The notes under the pieces are model-generated. The model was not told the origin of the DNA. It worked only from the letters and a program-made list of their open reading frames with translations, and ran no database searches. A DNA stretch of 64,000 nt from Bacillota bacterium (lineage in GTDB: Bacteria > Bacillota > JADQBR01), in assembly GCA_016278515.1 (NCBI GenBank), contig JADQBR010000053.1:1-64000 (forward strand), in the 5' to 3' direction. The first letter of the stretch is position 1. Each line of letters opens with the position of its first letter. This document shows, piece after piece, positions 1 to 10,741 of this stretch. Made by a program: the position numbers and the translations under genes.

Positions 1-103
1 AGATTTTTGCTGACAGGGTACCGACCTAGGGAACCAGGGGTTCCCTGGGTAAGAACAAAAGCATTACCGCTTCAAGCCGAAAGGCATGAAATGCTTTTGT
101 TCT
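1..103 (+). other. Structured intergenic RNA or DNA: two strong hairpins
   Basis: No gene is visible before gap. Two strong inverted repeats occupy this stretch. The first pairs 25-35 with 39-49 (11 bp, one G-T pair, 3-nt loop). The second pairs AGAACAAAAGCATT (52-65) with AATGCTTTTGTTCT (90-103), and its apex can form a GCC-GAAA-GGC tetraloop hairpin. No U-run follows either, so a simple terminator is not evident. It may be the 3' part of a structured RNA or leader whose 5' part lies outside the window. I recognise no family. Confidence 0.4.
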
Positions 104-257
104 ATCTATTCATAAACAACAGGCACTTCATATAATGTGTTATAAATGATATAATTTACTAAATGGTATGGACTAATTAATAATATGTGCCATGTTTTTT
201 AAGTTTTTTTACATTCAGCGGAGGAATATATTGGTTAGGTGTGGAATATTTATTTGT

Positions 258-286
258 TTGTCACAAAAATTAGTATTAGGATAAGT
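258..286 (+). promoter_or_regulatory. Candidate promoter for the glycolytic operon
   Basis: TTGTCA (258-263), a 17-bp spacer and ATAAGT (281-286) form a moderate sigma-A-like match about 80 bp upstream of gap. A TATAAT at 150-155 is an alternative with a poor -35. No CggR or CcpA operator could be assigned by eye. Confidence 0.3.
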
Positions 287-327
287 TCATGGCAAAATTG
301 GAATACTAATGCAGGTCATGAGGTTAA

Positions 328-1374
<1,047 letters not shown>

Positions 1375-1405
1375 GATTTAAGAGGTTGCTGAAAAAAATA
1401 TGAAC

Positions 1406-1433
1406 AAAGGGGGAGGATAATATCCTTCCCTTT
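1406..1433 (+). other. Intercistronic hairpin between gap and pgk
   Basis: AAAGGG-GG-AGGAT can pair with ATCCT-T-CCCTTT around a short AAT loop. It is followed only by the remainder of a four-T stretch. It could be an RNA-processing or partial-termination element that sets gap expression apart from the downstream genes. This is inference from structure only. Confidence 0.4.
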
Positions 1434-1479
1434 TCACAAATAAGGACAAAAAGGGATATAGTGCTTTGGAGGTATTTAG

Positions 1480-2661
1480 GTGGATAAATTAACGGTAAAG
1501 GATTTGGATGTTGCAGGTAAAAAGGTTTTAGTAAGAGTAGACTTTAATGTCCCGTTAGATGGAGGTAAAGTAACTGACGACACTAGAATCAGGGCTGCTT
1601 TGCCTACAATCGAGTTTTTGCTGGCTAATCAGGCCAAGGTTATCTTGGTAACCCATTTGGGACGGCCAAAGGGCAAGGTTGTTGAGGAACTGAGGTTGGA
1701 TCCTGTCGCTCAAAGACTTTCCGACCTGTTAAAGCTAGAGGTAATTAAGACAGATGAAACGGTCGGTGAGGAAGTAGACAGAGCCATTAATCAATTGGCC
1801 CCGGATCAGGTACTGCTGTTGGAAAATGTCAGATTTAATCCTGGTGAAAAAGCTAACGAGGCAGCGTTTGCAAAACAGTTGGCGGCCTTAGCAGATTTTT
1901 ACGTTAATGATGCCTTTGGCACTGCTCACCGTGCTCATGCCTCTACTGTAGGGGTAGCTGATTTTCTGCCGGCAGCCGCAGGTATGCTGGTAGAAAAAGA
2001 GCTCCGCCTTATGGGCGAAGCGCTTAGAAATCCGAAGCGGCCTTTCACAGCAATTTTAGGTGGTGCTAAAGTTTCTGATAAGATTGGCGTGATAGATAAT
2101 CTGTTAGAAAAGGTTGATGCCCTAATTATTGGCGGCGGTATGGCAAATACTTTCCTAGAGGCCCAAGGTTATGACCTGAAGGCATCATTAGTTGAAAAAG
2201 AAAAATTGGCTCTGGCTAAAGAAGCGCTGGCACTGGCAGAAGAGAAAGGGGTCAAGCTGCTGCTGCCCCAGGATTTGCTAGTTGCGTCAGAGGTTCAAGC
2301 AGACAGTGAGTACAGGACTGTTTCTTTAGACCTAGTTCCCGACAATTGGAAAGCCGTTGATATAGGCGAAAAAACAGCGAAGATGTTTGTCGATCAGATT
2401 GTTGCTTCAAAGACAATTATTTGGAATGGCCCCATGGGGGTTTTTGAACTGGCGCCTTTTGCCAAGGGCACGGAAGCTTTGGCCCAAGCTATGGTGGAAG
2501 TGAACGGAGTCACCATTGTTGGCGGGGGAGATTCCGTGGCTGCAGTGGAAAAGATGGGGGTTGCAGACAAGTTGACCCATATCTCTACAGGGGGCGGGGC
2601 GTCTTTACAATTCCTTGAAGGGAAGCCGCTGCCTGGCATTGAGGCATTAAATAATAAATGA
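1480..2661 (+). CDS. pgk: Phosphoglycerate kinase
   Basis: Transfers the acyl phosphate of 1,3-bisphosphoglycerate to ADP, giving ATP and 3-phosphoglycerate. The 393 residues are typical of a bacterial monomeric enzyme. The N-terminal VRVDFNVPL substrate-binding motif, the Rossmann-type second lobe with [12 protein letters not shown], and the C-terminal nucleotide-binding GGGDS and TGGGA glycine loops are all present. The start is GTG with a GGAGG ribosome binding site 8 nt upstream. It lies between gap and tpiA and is likely co-transcribed, with a hairpin in the gap-pgk spacer. Confidence 0.97.
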   Translation: MDKLTVKDLDVAGKKVLVRVDFNVPLDGGKVTDDTRIRAALPTIEFLLANQAKVILVTHLGRPKGKVVEELRLDPVAQRLSDLLKLEVIKTDETVGEEVDRAINQLAPDQVLLLENVRFNPGEKANEAAFAKQLAALADFYVNDAFGTAHRAHASTVGVADFLPAAAGMLVEKELRLMGEALRNPKRPFTAILGGAKVSDKIGVIDNLLEKVDALIIGGGMANTFLEAQGYDLKASLVEKEKLALAKEALALAEEKGVKLLLPQDLLVASEVQADSEYRTVSLDLVPDNWKAVDIGEKTAKMFVDQIVASKTIIWNGPMGVFELAPFAKGTEALAQAMVEVNGVTIVGGGDSVAAVEKMGVADKLTHISTGGGASLQFLEGKPLPGIEALNNK

Positions 2662-2714
2662 TTGAGAATTGACAAACTATTATTTGTAAATATTAAAAAA
2701 TTGGGGGGAACTAA

Positions 2715-3467
2715 ATGCGGAAACCGATTATTGCCGGAAATTGGAAAATGCATAAGAGTGCTGCTGAGGGAGCGCGGTTAGCAGCTGACATAAAAAATGA
2801 GGCAGCTGTTACAAATGATGTAGAAGTGGTTATTTGTCCGCCATTTACTACACTGGGGGCTGTTATTGAAGCGGTAAAAGGCAGTAACGTCAAAGTTGGT
2901 GCTCAAAATATGCACTGGGAGGAAGCCGGTGCTTTTACCGGTGAAATTTCGCCTGTAATGCTCCAGGAATTATCTGTTGATTACGTAATAATTGGTCATT
3001 CAGAACGGCGGCAATATTTTAACGAGACGGATGAGACGGTCAATAAAAAAGTAAAAGTAGCATTTGCTTATGGCTTTACGCCCATAGTTTGTGTTGGAGA
3101 AACCTTGGAGCAAAAAGAACAGGGGGTTACAGAAAACTGGATCAAGCAGCAACTAGTAACTGGTTTAGCTGATTTGCCTGCCGCGGATATCCCGAGACTT
3201 GTTTTGGCATATGAACCTATTTGGGCAATCGGTACGGGAAAGACAGCCTCCAGTGAAGATGCGGAAAAGGTGATCAGTTTTATTCGCTCGGTAGTTTCTG
3301 ATATGTATGGTAGTGAGCAGGCTGAGCAAATGCGGATCCAGTACGGGGGTAGTGTGAAACCTGGAAACATAAAAGAACTTATGGAGCAGCCAAATATTGA
3401 TGGTGCATTAGTCGGAGGGGCCGCTCTTAAAGCTGATTCTTTTGTTGATATAGTAAAGTTCAACTAA
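2715..3467 (+). CDS. tpiA: Triosephosphate isomerase
   Basis: Interconverts dihydroxyacetone phosphate and glyceraldehyde 3-phosphate. The 250-residue TIM barrel has the N-terminal GNWKMHK motif (catalytic Lys), the electrophilic His95 in IIGHSERR, and catalytic Glu167 in the AYEPIWAIGTG loop-6 motif. The phosphate-binding GGSVKPGN and GALVGGA segments are near the C-terminus. A GGGGGG ribosome binding site precedes the ATG. It is the third gene of the glycolytic operon. Confidence 0.97.
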   Translation: MRKPIIAGNWKMHKSAAEGARLAADIKNEAAVTNDVEVVICPPFTTLGAVIEAVKGSNVKVGAQNMHWEEAGAFTGEISPVMLQELSVDYVIIGHSERRQYFNETDETVNKKVKVAFAYGFTPIVCVGETLEQKEQGVTENWIKQQLVTGLADLPAADIPRLVLAYEPIWAIGTGKTASSEDAEKVISFIRSVVSDMYGSEQAEQMRIQYGGSVKPGNIKELMEQPNIDGALVGGAALKADSFVDIVKFN

Positions 3468-3526
3468 CTCATGCAGTTGCAAGCTCAAAGACTAATCACT
3501 TTTGCTTCAGGATGGAGGATATAGTA

Positions 3527-5065
3527 GTGTCAAGACCTTTAATGCTTATGATACTGGATGGTTGGGGTATCAGCCAAGAAGAAAAAGGCAATGCATTGGC
3601 AAAAGCATCCTTACCCAACTTTAAAAAATTATGGGACAAATACCCTCACGCTGCGTTAGAAGCCTCAGGAGAGGCTGTGGGTTTGCCTGAAGGGCAGATG
3701 GGTAATTCTGAAGTAGGTCACCTTAATTTAGGTGCAGGGCGTGTGGTCTATCAAGAGATTACCAGGATTAACAAAACAATAAGAGAAGGCAGCTTTTTTG
3801 AAAATGAAGTTTTAATTAACCAGATGAAATATGTCAAAGAAAAGGCATCTTCTTTACACTTGATGGGTCTTTTATCCGATGGCGGTGTGCACAGCCATAT
3901 TGAACACCTATTTGCCATCCTGGAGATGGCCCGGCGCTACGATGTTACTGAAGTATATATTCATGCATTTTTGGATGGACGCGACGTTCCGCCGGCTAAT
4001 GCTCGGGAATATTTTGATGCCCTTCAGAAAAAATGCAGTGAACTGCAGGTTGGCCAAGTGGCTACAGTGATGGGGCGTTATTATGCAATGGATAGAGATC
4101 AACGCTGGGAGCGAGTGGCAAAGGCCTTCAAAGCTATGGTAGTTGGTGAAGGGGTGAAGGCAACGTTTCCCAAGGCCGCTTTGGAACGCTCTTATGATGA
4201 AAGGGTTACGGACGAGTTTGTAGAACCAACTGTCATAGTAAATAAAGAAGGACAACCTATAGCAACGGTTAAGAACGATGATGCTATAATCTTCTTTAAT
4301 TTTAGAGCTGATAGGGCCAGGGAAATTACCAGGGCTTTTATAGATGAAGAATTCAATGGCTTTAAGAGGCCACCGGACTTTCAGCCAATTAAGTTTGCCT
4401 GCCTGACTCAGTATGATGTAGATATTGAAGCACCGGCAGCATTCCTGCCACAAAACCTGCACAATACACTGGGGGAATATCTGGCCCATCATAACTGCAG
4501 ACAGTTACGCATTGCTGAAACGGAAAAATATGCCCATGTAACATTCTTCTTTAATGGCGGGGTGGAAGAACCTAATCCAGGGGAGGACAGGGTGCTGATC
4601 CCTTCCCCGAAAGTTGCAACCTACAATCTCAAACCGGAAATGAGTGCAGATGAAGTAACGAAACAAGTGCTGCAGAAAATTGATGAAGATAAATATGATA
4701 TTATTATTCTCAACTTTGCTAACCCGGATATGGTAGGACACACTGGTTTTGAGGATGAGACTGTTCAAGCGGTGGAAACGGTGGATCAGTGTCTTGGTAG
4801 GATCTATAATAAGCTGCATGAAAAGGGAGCGCCTTTATTGATCACGGCAGATCATGGGAATGCGGAAAAAATGATGGATTTGGAGACGGGGGAGCCCCAT
4901 ACGGCTCATACTTCTGGTCAGGTTCCATTTATCCTGGTTGATACCAAACACCAGCGATGTAATCTCATGACTGGAGGCTCCCTCAGGGACGTTGCTCCGA
5001 CTATTCTTTCTTTACTAAAGTTAGATAAGCCTGCAGAAATGACAGGACAAAGTTTATTAAGATGA
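3527..5065 (+). CDS. gpmI: 2,3-bisphosphoglycerate-independent phosphoglycerate mutase
   Basis: Interconverts 3- and 2-phosphoglycerate through a phosphoserine enzyme and two Mn2+ ions. It belongs to the alkaline-phosphatase superfamily. I prefer the GTG at 3527: the upstream ATG at 3512 overlaps the GGAGG ribosome binding site, and the GTG gives the usual start M-S-R-P-L-M-L-M-I-L-D-G-W-G (512 residues). Ser61 in GNSEVGH is the phosphorylated residue. Other motifs are GRYYAMDRDQRWER and the C-terminal metal site ITADHGNAE. It is the fourth gene of the operon. Confidence 0.95.
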   Translation: MSRPLMLMILDGWGISQEEKGNALAKASLPNFKKLWDKYPHAALEASGEAVGLPEGQMGNSEVGHLNLGAGRVVYQEITRINKTIREGSFFENEVLINQMKYVKEKASSLHLMGLLSDGGVHSHIEHLFAILEMARRYDVTEVYIHAFLDGRDVPPANAREYFDALQKKCSELQVGQVATVMGRYYAMDRDQRWERVAKAFKAMVVGEGVKATFPKAALERSYDERVTDEFVEPTVIVNKEGQPIATVKNDDAIIFFNFRADRAREITRAFIDEEFNGFKRPPDFQPIKFACLTQYDVDIEAPAAFLPQNLHNTLGEYLAHHNCRQLRIAETEKYAHVTFFFNGGVEEPNPGEDRVLIPSPKVATYNLKPEMSADEVTKQVLQKIDEDKYDIIILNFANPDMVGHTGFEDETVQAVETVDQCLGRIYNKLHEKGAPLLITADHGNAEKMMDLETGEPHTAHTSGQVPFILVDTKHQRCNLMTGGSLRDVAPTILSLLKLDKPAEMTGQSLLR

Positions 5066-5078
5066 TTATCAAATATGA

Positions 5079-6383
<1,305 letters not shown>

Positions 6384-6540
6384 TATTTGCAACCTGAAAT
6401 AAACTTAGCGGTTTTACTTTCTCTTCTTGAAAAATTTCTTCTTTTAGCAGGGGATTCTATGCATAGGTAGAATTACTGAATAGTTTAACTTTAAAACAAC
6501 GATGGGGGGAAGTATAAACCGCATCAACTCTAGTTATTTG

Positions 6541-6569
6541 TTGCCATGTACAAGCGATTATGCTAAAAT
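6541..6569 (+). promoter_or_regulatory. Sigma-A-type promoter for secG
   Basis: TTGCCA (6541-6546), an exact 17-bp spacer and TAAAAT (6564-6569) lie about 35 bp upstream of secG. The match to the housekeeping consensus is good, so secG (and perhaps hppA) can be transcribed independently of the glycolytic operon. Confidence 0.65.
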
Positions 6570-6604
6570 GTTAATGTTATTCGGTTTGAGGAGGTGGCAG
6601 TGGG

Positions 6605-6826
6605 ATGAAGATGGTGATACTAATAATACAGGTACTAGTATCTATAGGATTAATCGCAACAGTATTGTTGCAGTCTGGGAAAAGTGCCGGTATTTCGGGC
6701 GCTATTGGCGGTGCAGCACAAAGTTTTTTTGGTAAGAAAAAAGGTATGGATGAATTATTAAGTAAGATTACTATGGGATTAGCAGGAGCATTTATTATTT
6801 TTACACTTTTATTATCGGTCATATAA
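6605..6826 (+). CDS. secG: Preprotein translocase subunit SecG
   Basis: Small membrane subunit of the SecYEG channel. The 73-residue protein has two hydrophobic helices (about residues 2-20 and 53-72). They flank the conserved cytoplasmic loop LLQSGKSAGISGAIGG and a basic FFGKKKG segment, the typical SecG pattern. A GAGGAGG ribosome binding site lies upstream; a second ATG two codons later is possible. secG next to eno on one side and rnr/smpB/ssrA further down is a common Firmicute arrangement. Confidence 0.93.
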   Translation: MKMVILIIQVLVSIGLIATVLLQSGKSAGISGAIGGAAQSFFGKKKGMDELLSKITMGLAGAFIIFTLLLSVI

Positions 6827-6851
6827 ATTATTAAAGGGGGTACGAAGCTGA

Positions 6852-8849
6852 ATGTTAACTTCACCGTACTTTGCTCCTATAACTGGAGCAATTGCGCTTA
6901 TTTTTGCCTTTTACTTAACGTCCAAAGTTAATAAGGTTTCACCAGGTAATGCCAAAATGAAAGAAATTGCCGATGCTATTCATGAAGGTGCAATAGCATT
7001 TCTAAGAAGGGAATATGTTACACTTGCAGTTTTCGTTGCTGCTCTGGCAGCAGTTATCGTGGTGGCAGGAATTGTCACACCTGGCAGTGATAGCATGCAA
7101 CCTACTACTGCAGTAGCATTTATTTTAGGTGCCATCTGTTCCGTATTAGCCGGTTGGATTGGGATGAACGTTGCTACTAAAGCTAATGTTCGTACCGCGA
7201 ACGCTGCCCAAGAAAGTTCCAATAAGGCATTAGGAGTTGCTTTCTCTGGTGGAGCAGTCATGGGTATGTCAGTTGTAGGACTTGGTTTACTAGGTTTAGG
7301 CATAGTGAACATATTTTTTGAAAATCCTCAAGTTATTAACGGTTTTGCTTTAGGTGCCAGCTCAATCGCATTATTTGCTCGTGTGGGCGGCGGTATATTC
7401 ACTAAAGCAGCCGACGTGGGAGCCGACCTTGTAGGTAAGGTTGAGGCCGGTATTCCTGAAGACGATCCAAGAAACCCAGCGACCATTGCTGATAACGTTG
7501 GTGACAACGTCGGTGACGTTGCAGGCATGGGTGCTGATTTATTTGAATCCTATGTAGGGTCAATTATCGCAGCAGTCGCATTAGGGTCTGCAATGACAAA
7601 CCCTAATGCAGTCACTTTACCTTTTATGATAGCTGGTGCCGGTATTATAGCTTCCATCATCGGAACTTTCTTTGTGCGTACTAATGAAGGTGCAAATGCA
7701 CAAAATGCATTGAATATGGGTACAATTGTTGCTAGTGTATTGTCTATTGTTGCTATTTACTTCCTCAGTACGAGCTTGCTTCCTGAAATCGGCATGGGTG
7801 TATTTATTGCCGCTGTAGCCGGTTTAATTGCAGGATTTCTAATTGGTAAAATTACTGAGTATTATACCTCTGAACGATTTAAACCTGTTAAAGATATTGC
7901 TAAAGCATCTTTGACCGGAACTGCTACAAACATAATTTCCGGCATAAGTATTGGGATGATGAGTACTGCATTGCCGGTGCTTGTTATAGTTGTTGCCATT
8001 ATGGTGGCATTTAAGTTTGCCGGCCTATATGGAATTGCGTTAGCTGCAGTTGGTATGTTGTCCACTACCGGTATGACAGTCGCGGTAGATGCGTACGGGC
8101 CCATTGCTGATAACGCCGGTGGTATTGCCGAAATGGCCGGATTGGATCCTAAGGTTAGAAAAATTACAGATGCACTTGATGCAGTTGGTAACACCACTGC
8201 GGCTATTGGTAAAGGTTTTGCTATTGGATCAGCGGCCTTAACTGCATTAGCCTTGTTCGCAGCTTATACTAAAGCTGCAAACATAACATCTATTGATATT
8301 ACTTCACCTAATGTTGTTGCAGGATTGTTCATTGGTGGTATGTTGCCATTCTTATTCTCAGCGATAACGATGCAGGCAGTCGGCCGTGCTGCCTTTGATA
8401 TGATTGAAGAAGTGCGTCGTCAGTTTAAATCTATTCCTGGTATTATGGAAGGCACGGCTAAACCAGATTACGCAAACTGTGTTAAGATCAGTACCAGCGC
8501 GGCATTACGTGAAATGATTATTCCTGGTTTATTGGCAGTTGTAGTGCCAATTGCCGTAGGTCTATTCCCTGGTCTCGGAAAAGAAGCACTAGGAGGCATG
8601 TTGGCGGGGGCTTTAGTATCTGGCTTCTTATTAGCAGTTATGATGGCAAACGCCGGTGGTGCTTGGGATAACGCTAAGAAGTATATTGAGTCCGGCGTGC
8701 ATGGCGGAAAAGGCTCGGACGCCCACGCTGCCGCTGTTAATGGCGATACAGTTGGTGACCCTTTTAAAGATACTTCCGGACCTTCAATTAATATTTTAAT
8801 CAAGCTAATGACTATTGTTTCGCTAGTATTTGCTCCATTATTTATGTAA
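6852..8849 (+). CDS. hppA: Membrane-bound K+-dependent-type ion-translocating pyrophosphatase
   Basis: Hydrolyses pyrophosphate and pumps H+ or Na+ across the cytoplasmic membrane. The 665-residue protein has about 16 membrane helices. The catalytic segment runs [32 protein letters not shown] and the C-terminal [12 protein letters not shown] motif bind Mg-PPi. The sequence GNTTAA rather than GNTTKA near the middle is the pattern of the K+-dependent subfamily. H+ versus Na+ specificity cannot be decided by eye. It is inserted between secG and the esterase-rnr group and followed by a strong terminator. Confidence 0.96.
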   Translation: MLTSPYFAPITGAIALIFAFYLTSKVNKVSPGNAKMKEIADAIHEGAIAFLRREYVTLAVFVAALAAVIVVAGIVTPGSDSMQPTTAVAFILGAICSVLAGWIGMNVATKANVRTANAAQESSNKALGVAFSGGAVMGMSVVGLGLLGLGIVNIFFENPQVINGFALGASSIALFARVGGGIFTKAADVGADLVGKVEAGIPEDDPRNPATIADNVGDNVGDVAGMGADLFESYVGSIIAAVALGSAMTNPNAVTLPFMIAGAGIIASIIGTFFVRTNEGANAQNALNMGTIVASVLSIVAIYFLSTSLLPEIGMGVFIAAVAGLIAGFLIGKITEYYTSERFKPVKDIAKASLTGTATNIISGISIGMMSTALPVLVIVVAIMVAFKFAGLYGIALAAVGMLSTTGMTVAVDAYGPIADNAGGIAEMAGLDPKVRKITDALDAVGNTTAAIGKGFAIGSAALTALALFAAYTKAANITSIDITSPNVVAGLFIGGMLPFLFSAITMQAVGRAAFDMIEEVRRQFKSIPGIMEGTAKPDYANCVKISTSAALREMIIPGLLAVVVPIAVGLFPGLGKEALGGMLAGALVSGFLLAVMMANAGGAWDNAKKYIESGVHGGKGSDAHAAAVNGDTVGDPFKDTSGPSINILIKLMTIVSLVFAPLFM

Positions 8850-8855
8850 ATAGAA

Positions 8856-8890
8856 AAAAAGGGTGCCGGGTCTTACCTGGCACCCTTTTA
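8856..8890 (+). terminator. Rho-independent terminator after hppA
   Basis: AAAGGGTGCC-G-GG pairs with CC-T-GGCACCCTTTT, followed by a T-rich tail. It closes the hppA transcription unit directly before the esterase gene. Confidence 0.85.
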
Positions 8891-8913
8891 CATTTTTAGC
8901 GGTGGTGAAAGAT

Positions 8914-9684
8914 ATGGATTTAGGTGCTCCTTTTTATTTTCAAGGCGATCAGGATGCGGCATACCTGTTGATACATGGCTTTGCCAGTACTCCTTCTGAG
9001 GTGAGATGGTTAGGTGACCAGCTTTCTAAAAGAGGTTATTCAACTATGGGAGTACTGCTCTCAGGGCATGGTACTACACCTGAAGAACTAGCCGGGACCA
9101 CTTGGAAAGATTGGTATTCTTCGGTAGAAGGTGCTTTTAACAGGCTGAGGAAGGATCATAAGCATCTGTTCGTGGTGGGAGTATCTATGGGCGGGCTGCT
9201 GGCTATGATGTTGGCAAAAAACTATCCTGCTGAAGTAGCCGGGATTGTCACAGCAGGTACACCAGGTAGTAGATGGGCATTTATGGATAAGCGTATCCAT
9301 GCCACGCCTATTGCTAAATACTTCATGCCCTTTCAAAAAAGGCGAATTGCCCCGGAGGCGAAAAAGCTTCATGAAAAGACTGGGAGAGTATACTATTTAA
9401 AAAGGCCTCTGGCTGCTGTTCACAGTATGATGCAGTTGACCCTAATGATGAGAAAACTGCTGCCGGAAATACTTGTTCCGGCCTTAATAATGCATTCACG
9501 TAAAGATAAGGTAATTAATCCTGCTAGTGCTGAGCTTATTTATAAACACTTGGGCGCTAATCACAAGACCTTGTTTTATGTTGATGAGTCTGACCATATT
9601 ATCACCCTGGACAAAGAAAGGGATTTAGTGTTAAACTGTATTGATGGATTTTGTCGGGAATTATTGGAAGAAAGGAAGAGTTAA
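8914..9684 (+). CDS. Alpha/beta-hydrolase, carboxylesterase / monoacylglycerol-lipase family
   Basis: Likely cytosolic serine esterase of the Est30 family. I chose the ATG at 8914 (256 residues) because upstream in-frame codons fall in the terminator and because the family starts shortly before the LLIHGF oxyanion motif. The catalytic triad is visible: Ser91 in GVSMGG, Asp in HSRKDKVI, and His in DESDHIITLD near the C-terminus. A GTG at 8905 is an alternative start. Est30-type esterases are commonly found upstream of rnr in Firmicutes, which fits the context. The physiological substrate is unknown. Confidence 0.85.
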   Translation: MDLGAPFYFQGDQDAAYLLIHGFASTPSEVRWLGDQLSKRGYSTMGVLLSGHGTTPEELAGTTWKDWYSSVEGAFNRLRKDHKHLFVVGVSMGGLLAMMLAKNYPAEVAGIVTAGTPGSRWAFMDKRIHATPIAKYFMPFQKRRIAPEAKKLHEKTGRVYYLKRPLAAVHSMMQLTLMMRKLLPEILVPALIMHSRKDKVINPASAELIYKHLGANHKTLFYVDESDHIITLDKERDLVLNCIDGFCRELLEERKS

Positions 9685-9686
9685 TT

Positions 9687-10091
9687 TTGCGCAAATCGGT
9701 TGATAGTTTTTGCTTTGTTTGCGGTCCGGACAACCCTAAAGGTCTTCAGATAGCATGTTATTGGGACGAGGATCAATATGTTGCAGAGTTTACGCCGGAA
9801 CGCTATCATCAGGGTCATCCAGGAATAACCCATGGGGGTATTATAGCGTCGCTCTTTGATGAGGTGATGGGAAAAAGCCTTATTCATCAAGGGTGGATGG
9901 TAGTTACCGCCGAACTAAATATAAAATACATAAAACCCTTACCGATAGGACAGCAGGTCGTTTTTAGAAGTGATATGAGGGAAAAGAAAAACAGAGTTAT
10001 AAAGATGGCAGCTTCTGCAACCTTTGAGGATGGCACGGTTGCCGCTGAGGCAGAGGCTGTCATGATTATTGTAGAAGAGGAGGACATTTAG
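9687..10091 (+). CDS. Hotdog-fold thioesterase (PaaI-like)
   Basis: Probable acyl-CoA thioesterase of 134 residues. I chose TTG at 9687: an AGGAAG ribosome binding site lies in the end of the esterase gene, and the start gives the family-typical N-terminus with SFCFVCGPDNPKGL. The segment HPGITHGGIIASLFDE is the hotdog active-site helix, with the conserved HGG and Asp/Glu. It nearly abuts its neighbours, so co-translation with the esterase and HD protein is likely. Substrate unknown. Confidence 0.8.
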   Translation: MRKSVDSFCFVCGPDNPKGLQIACYWDEDQYVAEFTPERYHQGHPGITHGGIIASLFDEVMGKSLIHQGWMVVTAELNIKYIKPLPIGQQVVFRSDMREKKNRVIKMAASATFEDGTVAAEAEAVMIIVEEEDI

Positions 10092-10093
10092 TT

Positions 10094-10648
10094 ATGATGC
10101 AAAGAGAAGAAGCATACAAACTGTTAAAGAAACATCTAAAGAATAAAAATCTGTTAAAGCATTGTTTGGCTGTAGAAGCAGTCATGGGAAGGTTGGCAGA
10201 CCATTTTGGGGAAGACAAGAATGCATGGGCCGTTGCAGGTTTGCTCCATGATATTGATTATGAAAAGACGAAGGACAACCCAGAGCAGCACAGCATTGTA
10301 GGAGCAGAGATGCTCGAGCAGGAGGGGCTGCCGGAAGAGTTGCTATATGCTATAAAAGCACATAATGATTATCATGGCCTAGCAAGAAACTCGAAATTGG
10401 ACAAAGCATTGTTTGCGACAGATCCTCTTACAGGCTTGATAGTAGCAGCTGCACTGATTAGGCCGGAGAAGAAGTTGAGTATTGTGGATGTCGATTTCCT
10501 AATAAACCGGTTTGATGAAAACTCCTTTGCCAGAGGCGCGCGCCGGGATGTGATAGCTTCGTGTGAGGAGCTTGATTTAAGCCTGGAAGAATTTATGGCG
10601 CTGGGACTGGAAGCCATGAAAAGTATTTCAGACGAATTAGGCTTATAG
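10094..10648 (+). CDS. HD (HDIG-type) domain hydrolase
   Basis: Predicted metal-dependent phosphohydrolase of 184 residues. The HD motif is visible as GLLHDIDYEKTKDNPEQH, with an earlier histidine in KHCLAVEAV and the later KAHNDYHG, giving the metal ligand pattern H...HD...H. An ATG follows 2 nt after the thioesterase stop, and a second ATG directly follows. Family members of this size hydrolyse nucleotides or phosphorylated metabolites, but nothing in the sequence identifies the substrate. Confidence 0.82.
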   Translation: MMQREEAYKLLKKHLKNKNLLKHCLAVEAVMGRLADHFGEDKNAWAVAGLLHDIDYEKTKDNPEQHSIVGAEMLEQEGLPEELLYAIKAHNDYHGLARNSKLDKALFATDPLTGLIVAAALIRPEKKLSIVDVDFLINRFDENSFARGARRDVIASCEELDLSLEEFMALGLEAMKSISDELGL

Positions 10649-10681
10649 CCGTGGGTTTATAAATAGGGTGCTTTTGGGAAT

Positions 10682-10723
10682 AATCTAAGTAAAGATTAAA
10701 ATAAACTTTACTTAGATTGCTTT
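10682..10723 (+). terminator. Perfect 13-bp hairpin plus T-run upstream of rnr
   Basis: AATCTAAGTAAAG (10682-10694) is perfectly complementary to CTTTACTTAGATT (10706-10718). GC and five Ts follow. It is AT-rich but perfect, so it probably terminates the esterase operon. It lies only about 20 bp before the rnr start and could also act as an rnr leader element. Confidence 0.6.
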
Positions 10724-10741
10724 TTAGATAGGAGGTTATTT

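Noticed and set aside
3908-4492. 194-codon leftward ORF in gpmI
   Set aside because: Shadow of the gpmI coding frame.
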